In this document: in pieces, positions 34,545-44,058 of the stretch
How the letters are laid out: every line of letters begins with the position of its first letter
How positions within the stretch are numbered: position 1 is the stretch's first letter
NCBI RefSeq assembly: GCF_019038435.1
Contig: NZ_JAGPOX010000024.1
Location: 1-64,000 of the forward strand
From: Nocardia alni
Lineage (GTDB): Bacteria; Actinomycetota; Actinomycetes; Mycobacteriales; Mycobacteriaceae
Length of the DNA stretch: 64,000 bases
Reading direction: 5' to 3'
Position numbers and translations under genes: made by a program
The notes under the pieces: model-generated
What the model saw: the letters and a program-made list of their open reading frames with translations, nothing else
What the model was told of the DNA's origin: nothing
Databases searched by the model: none

Positions 34545-35408
34545 ATGACCTTCTACTTCGACACCCATACTCACGCCGTGTCCGGCGATACCGTCACCTA
34601 CCCCGCGCGGCCGCTGGGCGGAATCCGGTCCGATTGGTCGCTTTCCCGTCCGGTCGACGGGGACGAGTTGATCGACCATCTCGACCGAGCGGGTGTGCGC
34701 TGGGCGGCGCTCGTGCAGGCGGCGACGGTATACGGGGTCGACAACCGGTACGCGGCGCACGTGCTGGCGCGGCACGCCGACCGCCTGGTCGGTGTGTGCT
34801 CGGTCGATTTCCTCTCCGATTCGGCCGTGGAGGATCTGCAGTACTGGATCCAGGAGCGGGGCTTTCGCGGCGTCCGCATCCGGATCGCCGACGGCGACAC
34901 CAAGGTTGCCGACCCGGGTGCGGGCCTGTCCGACGAGCGGATGGCCGCCGTCTGGGACTACATCGACGATCACGGTATCCCGGTGTGTATTCAGATGCAC
35001 TCCAAGCACACCGGTGAACTGCTGAAAGTGCTCGGCGAACACCCGGCGACAACAGTCGTGCTGGACCACGCCGGCCGACCCGATGCCAGTGGCGGCCCGG
35101 AATATCCGATGCTCGGCGAGATCGAACAGCTCGCGGCCTTCCCCGGGGTCCATCTCAAGATCACCCCCGCGGCGCTGCGCCGGCTCGGAAACCAGCCCGG
35201 CGCCGATGTCTCCGAGGTGTTGCGGCGGCTGGCGAAGAAGTTCGGAACCGGTCACCTGATGTGGGGCTCGGACTTTCCGGCCGCCCAGGGCTCGCTACGG
35301 GAGTCCCGGGAGCTGATCGAAAGCCGGTTGTCCTGGCTGGCCGAGCACGAGCGCCAGGCGGTCCTCGGCCACAACGCGGCCCGCGTCTACGGCGTGCGCG
35401 TCGGATGA
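34545..35408 (+). CDS. Amidohydrolase family 2 protein (LigI-related)
   Basis: 287 residues. FDTHTHAVSGD at the N-terminus, RGVRIRIADGD, VVLDHAGRPD and LMWGSDFPAAQGS place it in the metal-dependent or lactonase amidohydrolase-2 group with LigI, but it is clearly distinct from the protein at 29231. It could be a second lactonase or a decarboxylase. The ATG at 34545 follows GAAAGGCAGGG. Its stop overlaps a possible upstream start of the binding-protein gene. Confidence 0.85.
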   Translation: MTFYFDTHTHAVSGDTVTYPARPLGGIRSDWSLSRPVDGDELIDHLDRAGVRWAALVQAATVYGVDNRYAAHVLARHADRLVGVCSVDFLSDSAVEDLQYWIQERGFRGVRIRIADGDTKVADPGAGLSDERMAAVWDYIDDHGIPVCIQMHSKHTGELLKVLGEHPATTVVLDHAGRPDASGGPEYPMLGEIEQLAAFPGVHLKITPAALRRLGNQPGADVSEVLRRLAKKFGTGHLMWGSDFPAAQGSLRESRELIESRLSWLAEHERQAVLGHNAARVYGVRVG

Positions 35409-35458
35409 CGATGAGACCCGGCTTCTGCAAAGAACTTCGGAGTAACGCGGAGGACATG

Positions 35459-36565
35459 ATGAGAACGGCACGAAATGGGGTCGGTGCGGCTCGGCGCGGG
35501 CTGCTGTGGCGCCGGTTCGGGGTCGCCGCAGGGGTTCTGCTGGTTGTCGCGGGCGCCACGACTGCGTGTGGGGCACAACTCGCACCCGCCGACCTTCCCT
35601 CCACCATGGATGCGCTCGTCAAGCAGGCTACGAGTGAGGGCGAGGTGGACTGGACAGCGGCCAAACCCAGGCAACAGATGCAGCCGTTGATCGACCTCTT
35701 CGAGCGGACCTACCCAGGCATCAAGGTCACGTACTCCGAAACCAAGGCCCCGAATCAGGTCAGCCAGCTCAATGTGCAGCAGGCCGCGCGGCGGGTGTCG
35801 GTCGATGTCGCGAACGCGGTGGGGCAGACGGTGATCCCTTCCATCCCGATGGCCGAGACCATCGACTGGTCCCGCTATGGCATCGCCGTCGAGAACATCT
35901 TCGACAAGAAGCTCGTCTACATCTGGGCTTCACCCAAGGTCTGGGTATACAACACCGCGAAGACCGACCGCTCCGAACTTCCGCGGACCTGGGACGGACT
36001 GCTGCGACCGCGATGGTCCGGCGGCACTGCCGCGGCGGATTCCCCGGCGCAGTTCATGGCTGTCTGGGACCTGGACCCAGCGCTGGGCGAGACCGCTGCG
36101 CTCCACTGGGCAAGGGAGTTCGCCGCGCAGACCCCGCACTACACGCCCACAGTCAACGAGGCCGAAGCGCTCGTGGAATCCGGACAGGTCGGCATCGGGA
36201 CGAGCCTGGTCAACCTGGTGCTTCAGGCAAAAGCGAAGGGCGCGCCGATCGGGATCGCGCCACTGTCGCCGACCAGCGCCAGCGAGGCGTACCTCTATGT
36301 TCCGAAGGGCGCACCGCACCCGGCGGCCGCGGTGCTGCTGACCTCGTTCCTGTCCTCCGATAAGGCGCAGCAGTTGCTCGCCAAGACCTATAACTCACGG
36401 ATTCCCAGCAGCACCGACTGCTCGGCTCCCGACCAGAGCGCCGTGTTGCGCGCGTTGTGCGACGCCGGCATGCGCTGGTTTCCCACGCCGACACCAGGCG
36501 ACTACCGGAAACTGGCGAAATTCTTTCCTGAGGCGCAGAAGGCCCTCGGCACGAACATCGGCTAG
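35459..36565 (+). CDS. Extracellular solute-binding lipoprotein, Fbp-type ABC importer
   Basis: 368 residues from the ATG at 35459, placed after GGAGG; an ATG at 35405 is also in frame. The basic N-terminus and hydrophobic stretch end in a lipobox GATTACG, indicating lipidation. The mature part (ATSEGEVDWTAAKPRQQMQPLIDLFERTYPGIKVTYSE) is a family-1 binding protein like those for iron, thiamine or organic acids. The permease and ATPase genes follow. It probably delivers the organic acid degraded by the LigI/LigJ set. Confidence 0.88.
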   Translation: MRTARNGVGAARRGLLWRRFGVAAGVLLVVAGATTACGAQLAPADLPSTMDALVKQATSEGEVDWTAAKPRQQMQPLIDLFERTYPGIKVTYSETKAPNQVSQLNVQQAARRVSVDVANAVGQTVIPSIPMAETIDWSRYGIAVENIFDKKLVYIWASPKVWVYNTAKTDRSELPRTWDGLLRPRWSGGTAAADSPAQFMAVWDLDPALGETAALHWAREFAAQTPHYTPTVNEAEALVESGQVGIGTSLVNLVLQAKAKGAPIGIAPLSPTSASEAYLYVPKGAPHPAAAVLLTSFLSSDKAQQLLAKTYNSRIPSSTDCSAPDQSAVLRALCDAGMRWFPTPTPGDYRKLAKFFPEAQKALGTNIG

Positions 36566-36677
36566 ATCTGCCTCGCGGACCTGTCGCCAGTCCACCGAGA
36601 AGGCCGGACGGCCTCGGCCGTGTCACGAGAGCAAGGAGTGAGGAGGCAATGATGCTTCGAACCCAGGAGTGTTCGTC

Positions 36678-38462
36678 ATGAGCAGGACCGAGGTCGGCGA
36701 CTCGCCCGCGGCGGTGACCGACGTACCGGAGCAGGCACCGCGCAAGCGGTTTGCGCCGGTCGAGCGCGGTGGACATCGCCTGACCGGAAACCTGGTCAAC
36801 CTGGTGATGATCGTGCTCGCGGGTTACCTGGCGCTCGTCCCGCTGGTGATTCTGGTGTACTCCAGTTTCAAAGCGTCGACGACCCAACTGCCCTTCCAGG
36901 TGCCGGGGTTCTCGCTCGACAACTTCCGTCGCGTCTTCGAGTCGACCCAGTTTGCCTCGGTGGCTTTGAACACCGTCCTCTACGTCGTGGGCTCACTGAT
37001 TATCGCTTTCATCCTCAGCACCGGCCTGGCCTACCTGATCGAGCGGACCGACATCCCGGGCCGGCGCTTCCTTGCGCCGATGGCACTGGCACCCATGGCG
37101 GTGCCGGTCACCGTGATGGCGATCGCCTGGGCGCTCGTGGCCAATCCGGTGAACGGTCCGCTGGCGGTACTCCTGCGCTCGACGATCGGTCTGAGCATCG
37201 ATATCTACTCGCTGCCGGGCATGATCGTGGTGATGGGCATCTTCGGGGTGCCCAGCATGTACCTGATGATCGCCCCCGCCCTGGCCCGGATCAACCCCGA
37301 ACTCGAGGAGGCCGCGGCGGCCACCGGTGCCCCGCTGCGGCGCCGTCTCCGGCTGATCGTGTTCCCTCTCGTCATGCCGGCCGTATCCGCTGCGGCCATG
37401 CTGTTCGTCGTCGTGGCACTGGAAGGCTTCGCCATCCCCGCGATTCTCGGGCTACCGAAGCAGATCTTCGTGTTCAGCAGCCAAATCCAGTATTACGTGG
37501 AACCGCCGACCGGTCTTCCCGACTACGGGCAAGCCAGTACCTATGGCGTGTTACTGCTCGCCGTGTCCTTGGTCATGCTGATGGTCTACCGGCGCCGCAC
37601 TCGCGATGTCCACCGATTCCGGGTCGTGGTCGGCAAGGCGTACCGGCCTGCCAGGACATCCCTCGGAAGCTGGCGGATCCCGGTCTTCCTCGTCGTCTGC
37701 GCCTACCTGGTCATCGGGATCGGCCTGCCCCTCCTGGCCCTGCTCTGGACGAGCCTCTCCCCGTTCGTCCGTCCGATGGACCTATCCGGAATCGGCTCGA
37801 TGACGCTGGCGAACTACGGCCACGTTTTCTCGACCCCCGATCTCGGACAGACACTGCTGAACACGGCGGTGGTGGTATTGCTCACCGCTACTGCGAGTAC
37901 CGCGATATCGACCTGGATCGCGATCGCGGCCACGCACCGGCAGTTCCCCGGCAGCAAGTTCCTGTTCGAGATCACCTCGCTGGTTTTCGGAATCCCCAGT
38001 GTGGTGCTCGGGTTCTCCGTCCTGTTCCTGTACGTATTCGTTCCGATCCCGCCGATCTACGACACCGTGTGGATCATCGTCGTCGCCTTGGTCGCCCGCT
38101 ATCTGCCGCGCGCGTCACGAATGATCCAAACCGCGCTATTACAACTCGACGACGGCTTGGTCGAGTCCGCCCGCGTCACCGGCGCGCAACCGGCCACGGT
38201 CACCAGGAAGGTGCTACTGCCGTTGTTGCGCCCGGCGCTGCGCAAGACCTGGCTGTGGGTTTTCGCCCAGGCACTCGGCGAACTGCCGATCGCGTTGGTG
38301 CTGACCAGTTCGCACAATCGCACACTCGTCGTGCAGCTGTGGGACACCTTCACGTCCAGCGGCGACTATCCGACGGCCAGCGCGCTGGCCGTCATCATCC
38401 TGGCCATCTCGTCCGTCGCGGTGTGGCTGGTGAACCGAGACGGCACATTGGAGGAAACGTAA
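36678..38462 (+). CDS. Fused dual-domain ABC permease, Fbp type
   Basis: 594 residues containing two permease domains in tandem, about 12 helices. Two EAA-type coupling loops are visible: LEEAAAATGAPLRRRLRLIVFPLVMPA near residue 220 and LVESARVTGAQPATVTRKVLLPLLRPA near residue 500. The ATG at 36678 is chosen with CAGGAG eight bases upstream; a GTG at 36669 would add three residues. Its stop overlaps the ATPase start (TAATG). Confidence 0.9.
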   Translation: MSRTEVGDSPAAVTDVPEQAPRKRFAPVERGGHRLTGNLVNLVMIVLAGYLALVPLVILVYSSFKASTTQLPFQVPGFSLDNFRRVFESTQFASVALNTVLYVVGSLIIAFILSTGLAYLIERTDIPGRRFLAPMALAPMAVPVTVMAIAWALVANPVNGPLAVLLRSTIGLSIDIYSLPGMIVVMGIFGVPSMYLMIAPALARINPELEEAAAATGAPLRRRLRLIVFPLVMPAVSAAAMLFVVVALEGFAIPAILGLPKQIFVFSSQIQYYVEPPTGLPDYGQASTYGVLLLAVSLVMLMVYRRRTRDVHRFRVVVGKAYRPARTSLGSWRIPVFLVVCAYLVIGIGLPLLALLWTSLSPFVRPMDLSGIGSMTLANYGHVFSTPDLGQTLLNTAVVVLLTATASTAISTWIAIAATHRQFPGSKFLFEITSLVFGIPSVVLGFSVLFLYVFVPIPPIYDTVWIIVVALVARYLPRASRMIQTALLQLDDGLVESARVTGAQPATVTRKVLLPLLRPALRKTWLWVFAQALGELPIALVLTSSHNRTLVVQLWDTFTSSGDYPTASALAVIILAISSVAVWLVNRDGTLEET

Positions 38463-39628
38463 TGACGAATGCGGCCCGATCAGCGGAAGCTGCGCACACC
38501 GAGTCGGTCGTCATCACCCGGTTACGCAAGTCCTACAAGCGCGTCTCCGGCAGCGACGCCACCTATGCGATCGACGGCATCTCGTTCGATGTACCCAAGG
38601 GCAAATTCGTAACATTGCTCGGCCCGAGCGGCTGTGGGAAGACCACCACATTGCGCTGCGTGGCGGGGCTCGAACAGGCACAAGAAGGCCGGATCGATAT
38701 GGGCGGCCGGATCGTGTTCGATGCTGCGGAAAACCGTTACGTACGGCCGGAAGACCGGCCGATCGCGATGGTGCCGCAGTCCTACGGCATCTGGCCGCAT
38801 ATGACGGTTATCGATAACGCTGCCTTTCCGCTGCGATATGGGCGCAACCGTAGCCGGTCCAAGGATGTACGCCCACGCGCCCTGCAGATGCTCGAACAGG
38901 TCGGGCTAGCCGGAATAGCCGACCGCTGGGCGACCCAGCTGAGCGGCGGCCAGCAGCAACGCCTTGCCTTCGCGCGTGCCCTCCTGTGTGAGCCCGAGGT
39001 GCTGTTGCTCGATGAGCCGCTGTCGAACCTCGATGCGAAACTGCGGGCTCAACTACGGCAGGAACTGCGATCTTTCCAAGAACAGTTCGGTGTTACCGCA
39101 CTGTATGTGACGCACGACCAATCCGAAGCGCTTGCACTGTCGGACACGGTCATCGTGATGAACCAGGGCCGCATCGAACAGGTCGATGAGCCACAGCGTA
39201 TCTACCACAGTCCCCGGACATCCTTCGTTGCCGACTTCATCGGGAGCGCCAACCTGTTCGCGGTGCAGCACGTATCCCGGCCGTGCCGTGACGGCAGCGT
39301 ACTGGCCGGTACGAGCATAGGTCCCGTGCGCTGCGGGAACTCGACCGACGGCCCGGATCCGCGCAACGGCGACAGCGGCTTCGTATGTGTGCGCCCGGAG
39401 AATGTTCAGGTGCAAACCAGGGAAGGCGGACGCTCGGAGCTCGCGGATAACCAGTTCCACGGAACCGTGGTTTCGTCGGAATTCCTCGGGGACCGGGTCG
39501 AACTGGTGATCCGGTGTGGCGGTGAGGTGTCGCTCACCGCTTTCGCGCGCGCCGATTTCGGTTGCCGACCCGGCCAGGACATCGCGTTGAGGCTCGATCC
39601 CGCCACCACCACTTATCTTGCCAGCTGA
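38462..39628 (+). CDS. ABC importer ATP-binding protein with TOBE-like C-terminus
   Basis: 388 residues. Walker A GPSGCGKTT, signature LSGGQQQRLAFARAL, Walker B VLLLDEPLSNLDAKLR and the H-loop YVTHDQSEAL. After residue 260 a ~120-residue regulatory TOBE-type domain includes GFVCVRPENVQV. This is the PotA/FbpC class. Last gene of the LigJ operon. Confidence 0.92.
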   Translation: MTNAARSAEAAHTESVVITRLRKSYKRVSGSDATYAIDGISFDVPKGKFVTLLGPSGCGKTTTLRCVAGLEQAQEGRIDMGGRIVFDAAENRYVRPEDRPIAMVPQSYGIWPHMTVIDNAAFPLRYGRNRSRSKDVRPRALQMLEQVGLAGIADRWATQLSGGQQQRLAFARALLCEPEVLLLDEPLSNLDAKLRAQLRQELRSFQEQFGVTALYVTHDQSEALALSDTVIVMNQGRIEQVDEPQRIYHSPRTSFVADFIGSANLFAVQHVSRPCRDGSVLAGTSIGPVRCGNSTDGPDPRNGDSGFVCVRPENVQVQTREGGRSELADNQFHGTVVSSEFLGDRVELVIRCGGEVSLTAFARADFGCRPGQDIALRLDPATTTYLAS

Positions 39629-39692
39629 TATCGCATGCGCACAGTTCGCCGGCTGGGGCCCGAGGTTCCGCCCCCGGTCGGGGCTCGGTGGA

Positions 39693-39836
39693 AACCCCGC
39701 TACAGGTGAGACGATTGCTGTCGTGCCCGATGGAGGGACCGCGGTGGCGGCCGCCGCGATAGCTCGGACGTGGGCCGCAACCCCCGCCCGTTCGCGGTCG
39801 GCGGTACTGCACCGCGCGTTCGAACTGGGTGCTGTG
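39693..39836 (+). pseudogene. Aldehyde dehydrogenase N-terminal remnant
   Basis: NPATGETIAVVPDGG, then ARTWAATPARSRSAVLHRAFEL, is the start of a semialdehyde-dehydrogenase-like protein; an internal part of the VDAAVAAAR helix is missing, and nothing remains after residue ~48. The fragment is followed at once by a transposase gene, so the original gene was probably cut by that insertion. The rest of 39629-39890 shows no other gene. Confidence 0.6.
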
Positions 39837-39890
39837 TAACCGCGACAGGCAGTGGCAGCAACTCTGCTGCAAATCCACCGATGTTGAACG

Positions 39891-40657
39891 GACGAGTTGT
39901 GGGTTCTGGCCGAGCCGTTGTTACCAGAGTTCGCCCCGCGTCCGCAGGGTGGTGGCACCGCGCCGGCCGACGAGCGTGCGGTGTTCACTGCTGTGGTGTT
40001 CGTGCTGACCAGCGGTTGTGCTTGGCGGATGCTGCCGCCGTCGTTCGGTGTCACGGTCCCGACCGCGCATCGCCGGTTCAGCGTGGGGACCGACGCCGGG
40101 CTCTGGCGGCGATTACACCGGGCCGTGCTGGACGAGCTGGGCGGCAAGGGCTTGATCGACTGGTCGCGCGTGGTGATCGACGCGGCGGCGGCGCGAGCGA
40201 AAAAGGGGGCCCATGACCGGTCTGAGCCGGCCAGTCCGGCTCGAAGATCCACGTGCTGTCCGATCACACGGGAATCCCTCTGTCGGTGGGTATTTCGGCT
40301 GCGAACACCAACGATGCCGCAGCGTTGGAACCACTCGTGAAGGCGATACCCGCTGTGCGATCTCGACGTGGCCCGCGTCGGCGCCGCAAGCTGCATGCCG
40401 ACAAAGCTTACGACACCGCTGGGCTGCGTCGATGGGTACGCGACCGGGGCATCGAAGTACGGATTGCCCGTAAAGGCATCGAGTCCGCTGAACCCCTGGG
40501 CCGGCACCGGTGGATCATCGAGCCCACGATGTCCTGGCTGACCGGCTACCGCCGACTCAACATCCGCTACGACCGCAAGGCCACCCACTACCTCGGATTC
40601 CTCACCCTCGCTGCAACATTGACCTGCTACAAGAAACTGGCGAAATCAACGACATGA
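39891..40657 (+). mobile_element. IS5-family transposase, disrupted
   Basis: DELWVLAEPLLPEFAPRPQGGG and FVLTSGCAWRMLPPSFGVTVPTAHRRF (first frame, to about 40205), then GSKIHVLSDHTGIPLSVGISAANTNDAAALE and RRRRKLHADKAYDTAGLRRW ... RIARKGIE ... WLTGYRRLNIRYDR (another frame, 40226-40657) are the two halves of an IS5-type DDE transposase. An AAAAAGGGGG run at 40200-40209 could permit programmed slippage. However the join also needs a third frame (TGLS) before GSKIH, and stops occur at 40214 and 40223, so an extra small deletion is likely. A TGAGAC/GTCTCA repeat follows at about 40656-40670; the left terminal repeat was not found. Confidence 0.85.
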
Positions 40658-40720
40658 GACACGGTCTCAGGACGGGGTTCTCGACGTCGAATTCGTGGTG
40701 TTCATTCTTCATTCCTCCGC

Positions 40721-42337
40721 TCACAGGAGGGACCGGAGGTGGCCACACTCCGGCGGTTGTTGCCGCAGGGGCGTGGTGCCGAAGTCGGGAATCGCCGAAC
40801 CGCACGCGCGCGCGAGCAGGTCCGTCCCGTCGCGTGCGGTGAGATACCTTCGCGCGACGTCGTTTCGGACCGCTTCGATCATCCTGGCGACGTAGTCCGC
40901 ATGCGTCGGATAGAGCTGCCGGAGCCGATCGGGCGAGAACGGCGCGGTCGTACCCGCGGCGATACAGGCGCTGCCGTCGTAGCTCGCGACGGGTACGGAG
41001 ATCGGCGCCAATCGCAAACCGCCCACGGCGTTTCCGTCGCCGTCACGAGCCAGGGCCGCCGGCGCCCCGAGGATGGCGAGCGCGTTGATATTGCCGAGCA
41101 CGGGGTCGCTCGCGCGGGTCACGTCATCGAGTACGGCTCCGGCGGGCGGCATCGGTTCCACCGCCCGCTCCAGTCCGGTGAATTCGAAGGGCGATGCGGC
41201 GGGTGCGGCGGTTCCGTCGGCGACCCATGCCTCCGTGTCGGCGATGGCCGCGTCGACGACGTACCGACGCGGGAACTCGTCGTTACCGGCGCAGGTCAGC
41301 GAGGCGCCGGGCCCTTCCTGACCGTAATTGCCGTCGGCGACCGCCGACGCCTCCTGTTCCGCGGCGCTGTGGGCGGGCTGCCCGAGCAGACTGTGCCCCG
41401 CCCAGCCGAGAACGCTGGCGAGCAGCCAGTGGTCGGTATGGGCGGCCCCGGCCACGGACCACGTCACGTGATTCGGGCCGGACGTCGGGCCGGGGCGGGC
41501 CGATTCCTCGCTCCACACCGTGACCGTCGGCACGCGATAGGAGGCCGGTTCGGCGGTGTGCCCGTCGGCATCGATGACGAATCCGTCGACGACGCGGGCG
41601 TCGCGATCGGCTCCGGTCAGAATGTAGTTGTCCAGCGCGATCGCCGACTGCGATTCCCCCACCGCGATGACATGGCGGGCAGTGAGGCCGCCCAGCGGCT
41701 GCGTGGGCCCGGTACGCCGCACCGCGCGGACGGCCTGCGAGAAGATGTCGTAGGAGTAGTCGTCGCCGGGGTGACCGAGTGGGCGATAGCGGTTGGGATC
41801 GAAGCCTTTCAAGGATGTCGGCGTGCAGACGCCGCCGAGGTCGTTCGCCGTCCCGGACAAGCCCAGCCCGCACACACCGACCTGTTGTGCGGTGATTTCG
41901 ACGATGGCGTCTCCGGTGGCGAAAAGCTGCGGGTACGACCAGACCAGTTCGACCGGCGCGTCGATCTGCCCGGTGGTGTTGGCCCATTCGGTGACGACAT
42001 TGCCGCTGAAGCGTGCCGGGTCGAGCGGGCGGTACACCACGATCCGTGTTGCATACGGCGCCGGGGCCGCCTGTGTCCCATAGGCTTTCGCGGTTCCGGC
42101 GAGGAAATACTCCGATTCGCCGTACCCGTAGTCACCGACCCGGAACGGCGCGTCCATCTCCGGGTGGCCTCGATCGCCACCCGAAATCGGCCCGGTGACA
42201 AGGGGTTCGGCCGCGGCGTTCGACGTCACGGCCGGCTGCGCCTGAGCCGCGCCGGGCTCGACGACGAGGACCAGAACCGCGGCGCAACACAGAGTCACTG
42301 ATCTCGACAGGGCAGTCCGGAAGGCTCGCATCGACAT
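40721..42337 (-). CDS. Secreted alpha/beta hydrolase domain-containing protein
   Basis: 538 residues. A Sec signal peptide is present (basic start, hydrophobic VTLCCAAVLVLVV, cleavage after AQAQ). PISGGDRGHPEMDA, YVVYRP-type strand and VGESQSAIALDNYILTGADRDARV (serine elbow GESQS) match the large uncharacterised actinobacterial alpha/beta-hydrolase-domain family. It may be an extracellular esterase. Start ATG at 42337. Its promoter region carries an AGAAT/ATTCT repeat similar to the one upstream of the aldehyde dehydrogenase at 44139. Confidence 0.82.
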   Translation of the reverse strand: MSMRAFRTALSRSVTLCCAAVLVLVVEPGAAQAQPAVTSNAAAEPLVTGPISGGDRGHPEMDAPFRVGDYGYGESEYFLAGTAKAYGTQAAPAPYATRIVVYRPLDPARFSGNVVTEWANTTGQIDAPVELVWSYPQLFATGDAIVEITAQQVGVCGLGLSGTANDLGGVCTPTSLKGFDPNRYRPLGHPGDDYSYDIFSQAVRAVRRTGPTQPLGGLTARHVIAVGESQSAIALDNYILTGADRDARVVDGFVIDADGHTAEPASYRVPTVTVWSEESARPGPTSGPNHVTWSVAGAAHTDHWLLASVLGWAGHSLLGQPAHSAAEQEASAVADGNYGQEGPGASLTCAGNDEFPRRYVVDAAIADTEAWVADGTAAPAASPFEFTGLERAVEPMPPAGAVLDDVTRASDPVLGNINALAILGAPAALARDGDGNAVGGLRLAPISVPVASYDGSACIAAGTTAPFSPDRLRQLYPTHADYVARMIEAVRNDVARRYLTARDGTDLLARACGSAIPDFGTTPLRQQPPECGHLRSLL

Positions 42338-42379
42338 AACTCCCCAAGTTTTCGAGGATATCTCGCTCTATATGCGGCG

Positions 42380-42392
42380 AGAATCACATTCT
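42380..42392. promoter_or_regulatory. AGAA-N5-TTCT inverted repeat upstream of the secreted hydrolase
   Basis: AGAAT-CAC-ATTCT, a perfect 5-bp inverted repeat 43 bp before the hydrolase start. It has the same outer bases and spacing as the site at 44059, so both may bind one TetR protein. Confidence 0.45.
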
Positions 42393-42460
42393 ACTAAGAG
42401 CAGCATGATACTTGCGCCTTCTCGCGTCAACCGATGGACGCCGCTCCCGGACAGCGGGGC

Positions 42461-43129
42461 TCAGGCCGGACGCGGGCGCCGTGGCCGCCCCTTCCCCGGA
42501 CCGCCCAGTGCGCGCAGGCAGAACTCCCACAGCCGCTCAGCGGCGTCCGGCTGGGCGGGGGCAAAGGCGTAGTAGTGGTAGACCGAGCGCACCAGCTCGG
42601 CGATGAACCAGGCATCGGATGCCGGATCGGCCGACCGCAACAGGCCGGCTTCGCGGGCGGCGACGATCTCGGTGCGCAGCAGATCCACGAAAGGCTGTTC
42701 GGCGTCGGCCAATTCCTTCGGGAATACACGATGCAACTGCCAGCGCGTCGCGACGATGAAACGGGCCGTCGCCTCGTCACGCTCGGAGTCGCCGACCCCG
42801 GCCAGCACGGTGATCACGTAGAAACGCAACCGCGCCAACGGGTCCGGCAATTCGCGGGCGGCCTCTGCCCACCGCTCGCACGCCTCGGTCATGGCATCGG
42901 CGACGACCGCGAGCAGCAATTGATCCTTACCGGCGAAGTAGCGGTAGAAGGTCTGCAGCGCGACCCCGGCTTCCTTCACCAGTTCTTGGGTGGTGAAGGA
43001 AGCATCGCCCTTCTCCTCGATGAGCCGGCGGGCCGCATCGAGCATCGCCCGCACGTGCGCGGCGATACGATCGCGGGACCGCTGCACCGCCGTCGATCGC
43101 TCGACGGCCTGTTCCTCAGCCCATGTCAT
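42461..43129 (-). CDS. TetR-family transcriptional regulator
   Basis: 222 residues from the ATG at 43129. The DNA-binding domain is clear: RSRDRIAAHVRAMLDAARRLIEEKGDASFTTQELVKEAGVALQTFYRYFAGKDQLLLAVV (residues about 18-75). The C-terminal half (FIVATRWQLHRVFPKELADAEQPFVDLLR, SVYHYYAFA) is closely related to the truncated TetR at 45690. The SDR pseudogene lies just upstream in the same orientation. Likely regulates this SDR/aldehyde dehydrogenase region. Confidence 0.9.
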   Translation of the reverse strand: MTWAEEQAVERSTAVQRSRDRIAAHVRAMLDAARRLIEEKGDASFTTQELVKEAGVALQTFYRYFAGKDQLLLAVVADAMTEACERWAEAARELPDPLARLRFYVITVLAGVGDSERDEATARFIVATRWQLHRVFPKELADAEQPFVDLLRTEIVAAREAGLLRSADPASDAWFIAELVRSVYHYYAFAPAQPDAAERLWEFCLRALGGPGKGRPRRPRPA

Positions 43130-43176
43130 TGTGTCGATACTAGCTGTGCCAGGAGCCTCGCCGAGTGTACGAGTAG

Positions 43177-44012
43177 CTACTTCAGCGTGCTGCCCGCATC
43201 GATCGGCAGCGGTACGCCGGTGATGTAGCGGGACTCTTCGGAGACCAGAAACAGCACCGCATTGCTGATGTCCTCGGGCTGCACCCACGGGATCGGCAGG
43301 ATGTGGAAGTTGCGGCAGATCGGGACCAGATCGTCCGGGCCCGGATCACTGAGATCGGGCCGGAAGGACCGGTAGGTCGTCTCGTTCATCAACATGGGTG
43401 TGTTCACGTGCGTCGGATGCACCGAGTTCACCCGGATCGAATGCTGACCGAGTTCGACGGCCAGCGTGCGCATCAGCCCGACAATCCCGTGCTGGCCGAA
43501 ACGTAGTGCCCGACATGGGGATACGCCTTCAACCCGCCGACCGAACTGGTCAGCACGACGGAACCGCCGCGACCGCCGGACTTGATATGTCCGACGCCGG
43601 CCTTCACCGTCTTCCACACTCCGGACAGATTCACGTCGATGGTCTCCTGCCAGCGGTCCTCGTCCATCTCGTCGAGCATCGCACCGCTGGTGCCGATTCC
43701 GGCGTTGGCGATGATGATGTCCAGGCCGCCGAGCTGTGCGACGCCCTCGCCGACCGCGGCGGCCAGGGCCGGGTAGTCCCGGACGTCGACCTGAGCGGTC
43801 ACCACTCGCCGGCCCTGCGCTTCGACCAGCTCGGCCGTCTTCGCCAAATCCTCCGGGGTGGAGTGTGGTTCGGGAGTTCCGTCGATATGTGCGCAGATGT
43901 CGACGGCGATGATGTCGGCGCCTTCGTCCGCCAGACGCACGGCGTGGCTGCGCCCCTGACCGCGAGCCGCCCCGGTGATCAACGCGACCTTTCCTGCGAC
44001 GCGTCCGGACAT
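43177..44012 (-). pseudogene. Mycofactocin-type SDR disrupted by a single-base deletion
   Basis: From the ATG at 44012 the frame reads RVAGKVALITGAARGQGRSHAVRLADEGADIIAVDIC and so on to GHYVSASTGLSG followed by a stop. The neighbouring frame continues HGIVGLMRTLAVELGQHSIRVNSVHPTHVNTPML to a proper C-terminus DAGSTLK at 43177. Restoring one A near 43493 (GCCAGCAC to GCCAAGCAC) recreates YVSAKHG with the catalytic lysine and a 278-residue enzyme. The lesion therefore falls in the active-site lysine codon. A sequencing error cannot be excluded. Confidence 0.9.
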
Positions 44013-44058
44013 GGGAACCTCGATTCTGCACGATAGTGCACTGAAACTGCTTCTGGAG

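Noticed and set aside
40200..40209. Programmed frameshift in the IS5 transposase
   Set aside because: The A5G5 run fits, but stops at 40214 and 40223 block the required frame, so slippage alone cannot restore the protein.
39053..40588. Long leftward frame across the importer ATPase end and transposase
   Set aside because: Crosses unrelated genes; composition is not protein-like.
40739..42301. Long rightward frame opposite the secreted hydrolase
   Set aside because: Arg/Gly-rich shadow; the leftward frame has a signal peptide and a serine elbow.
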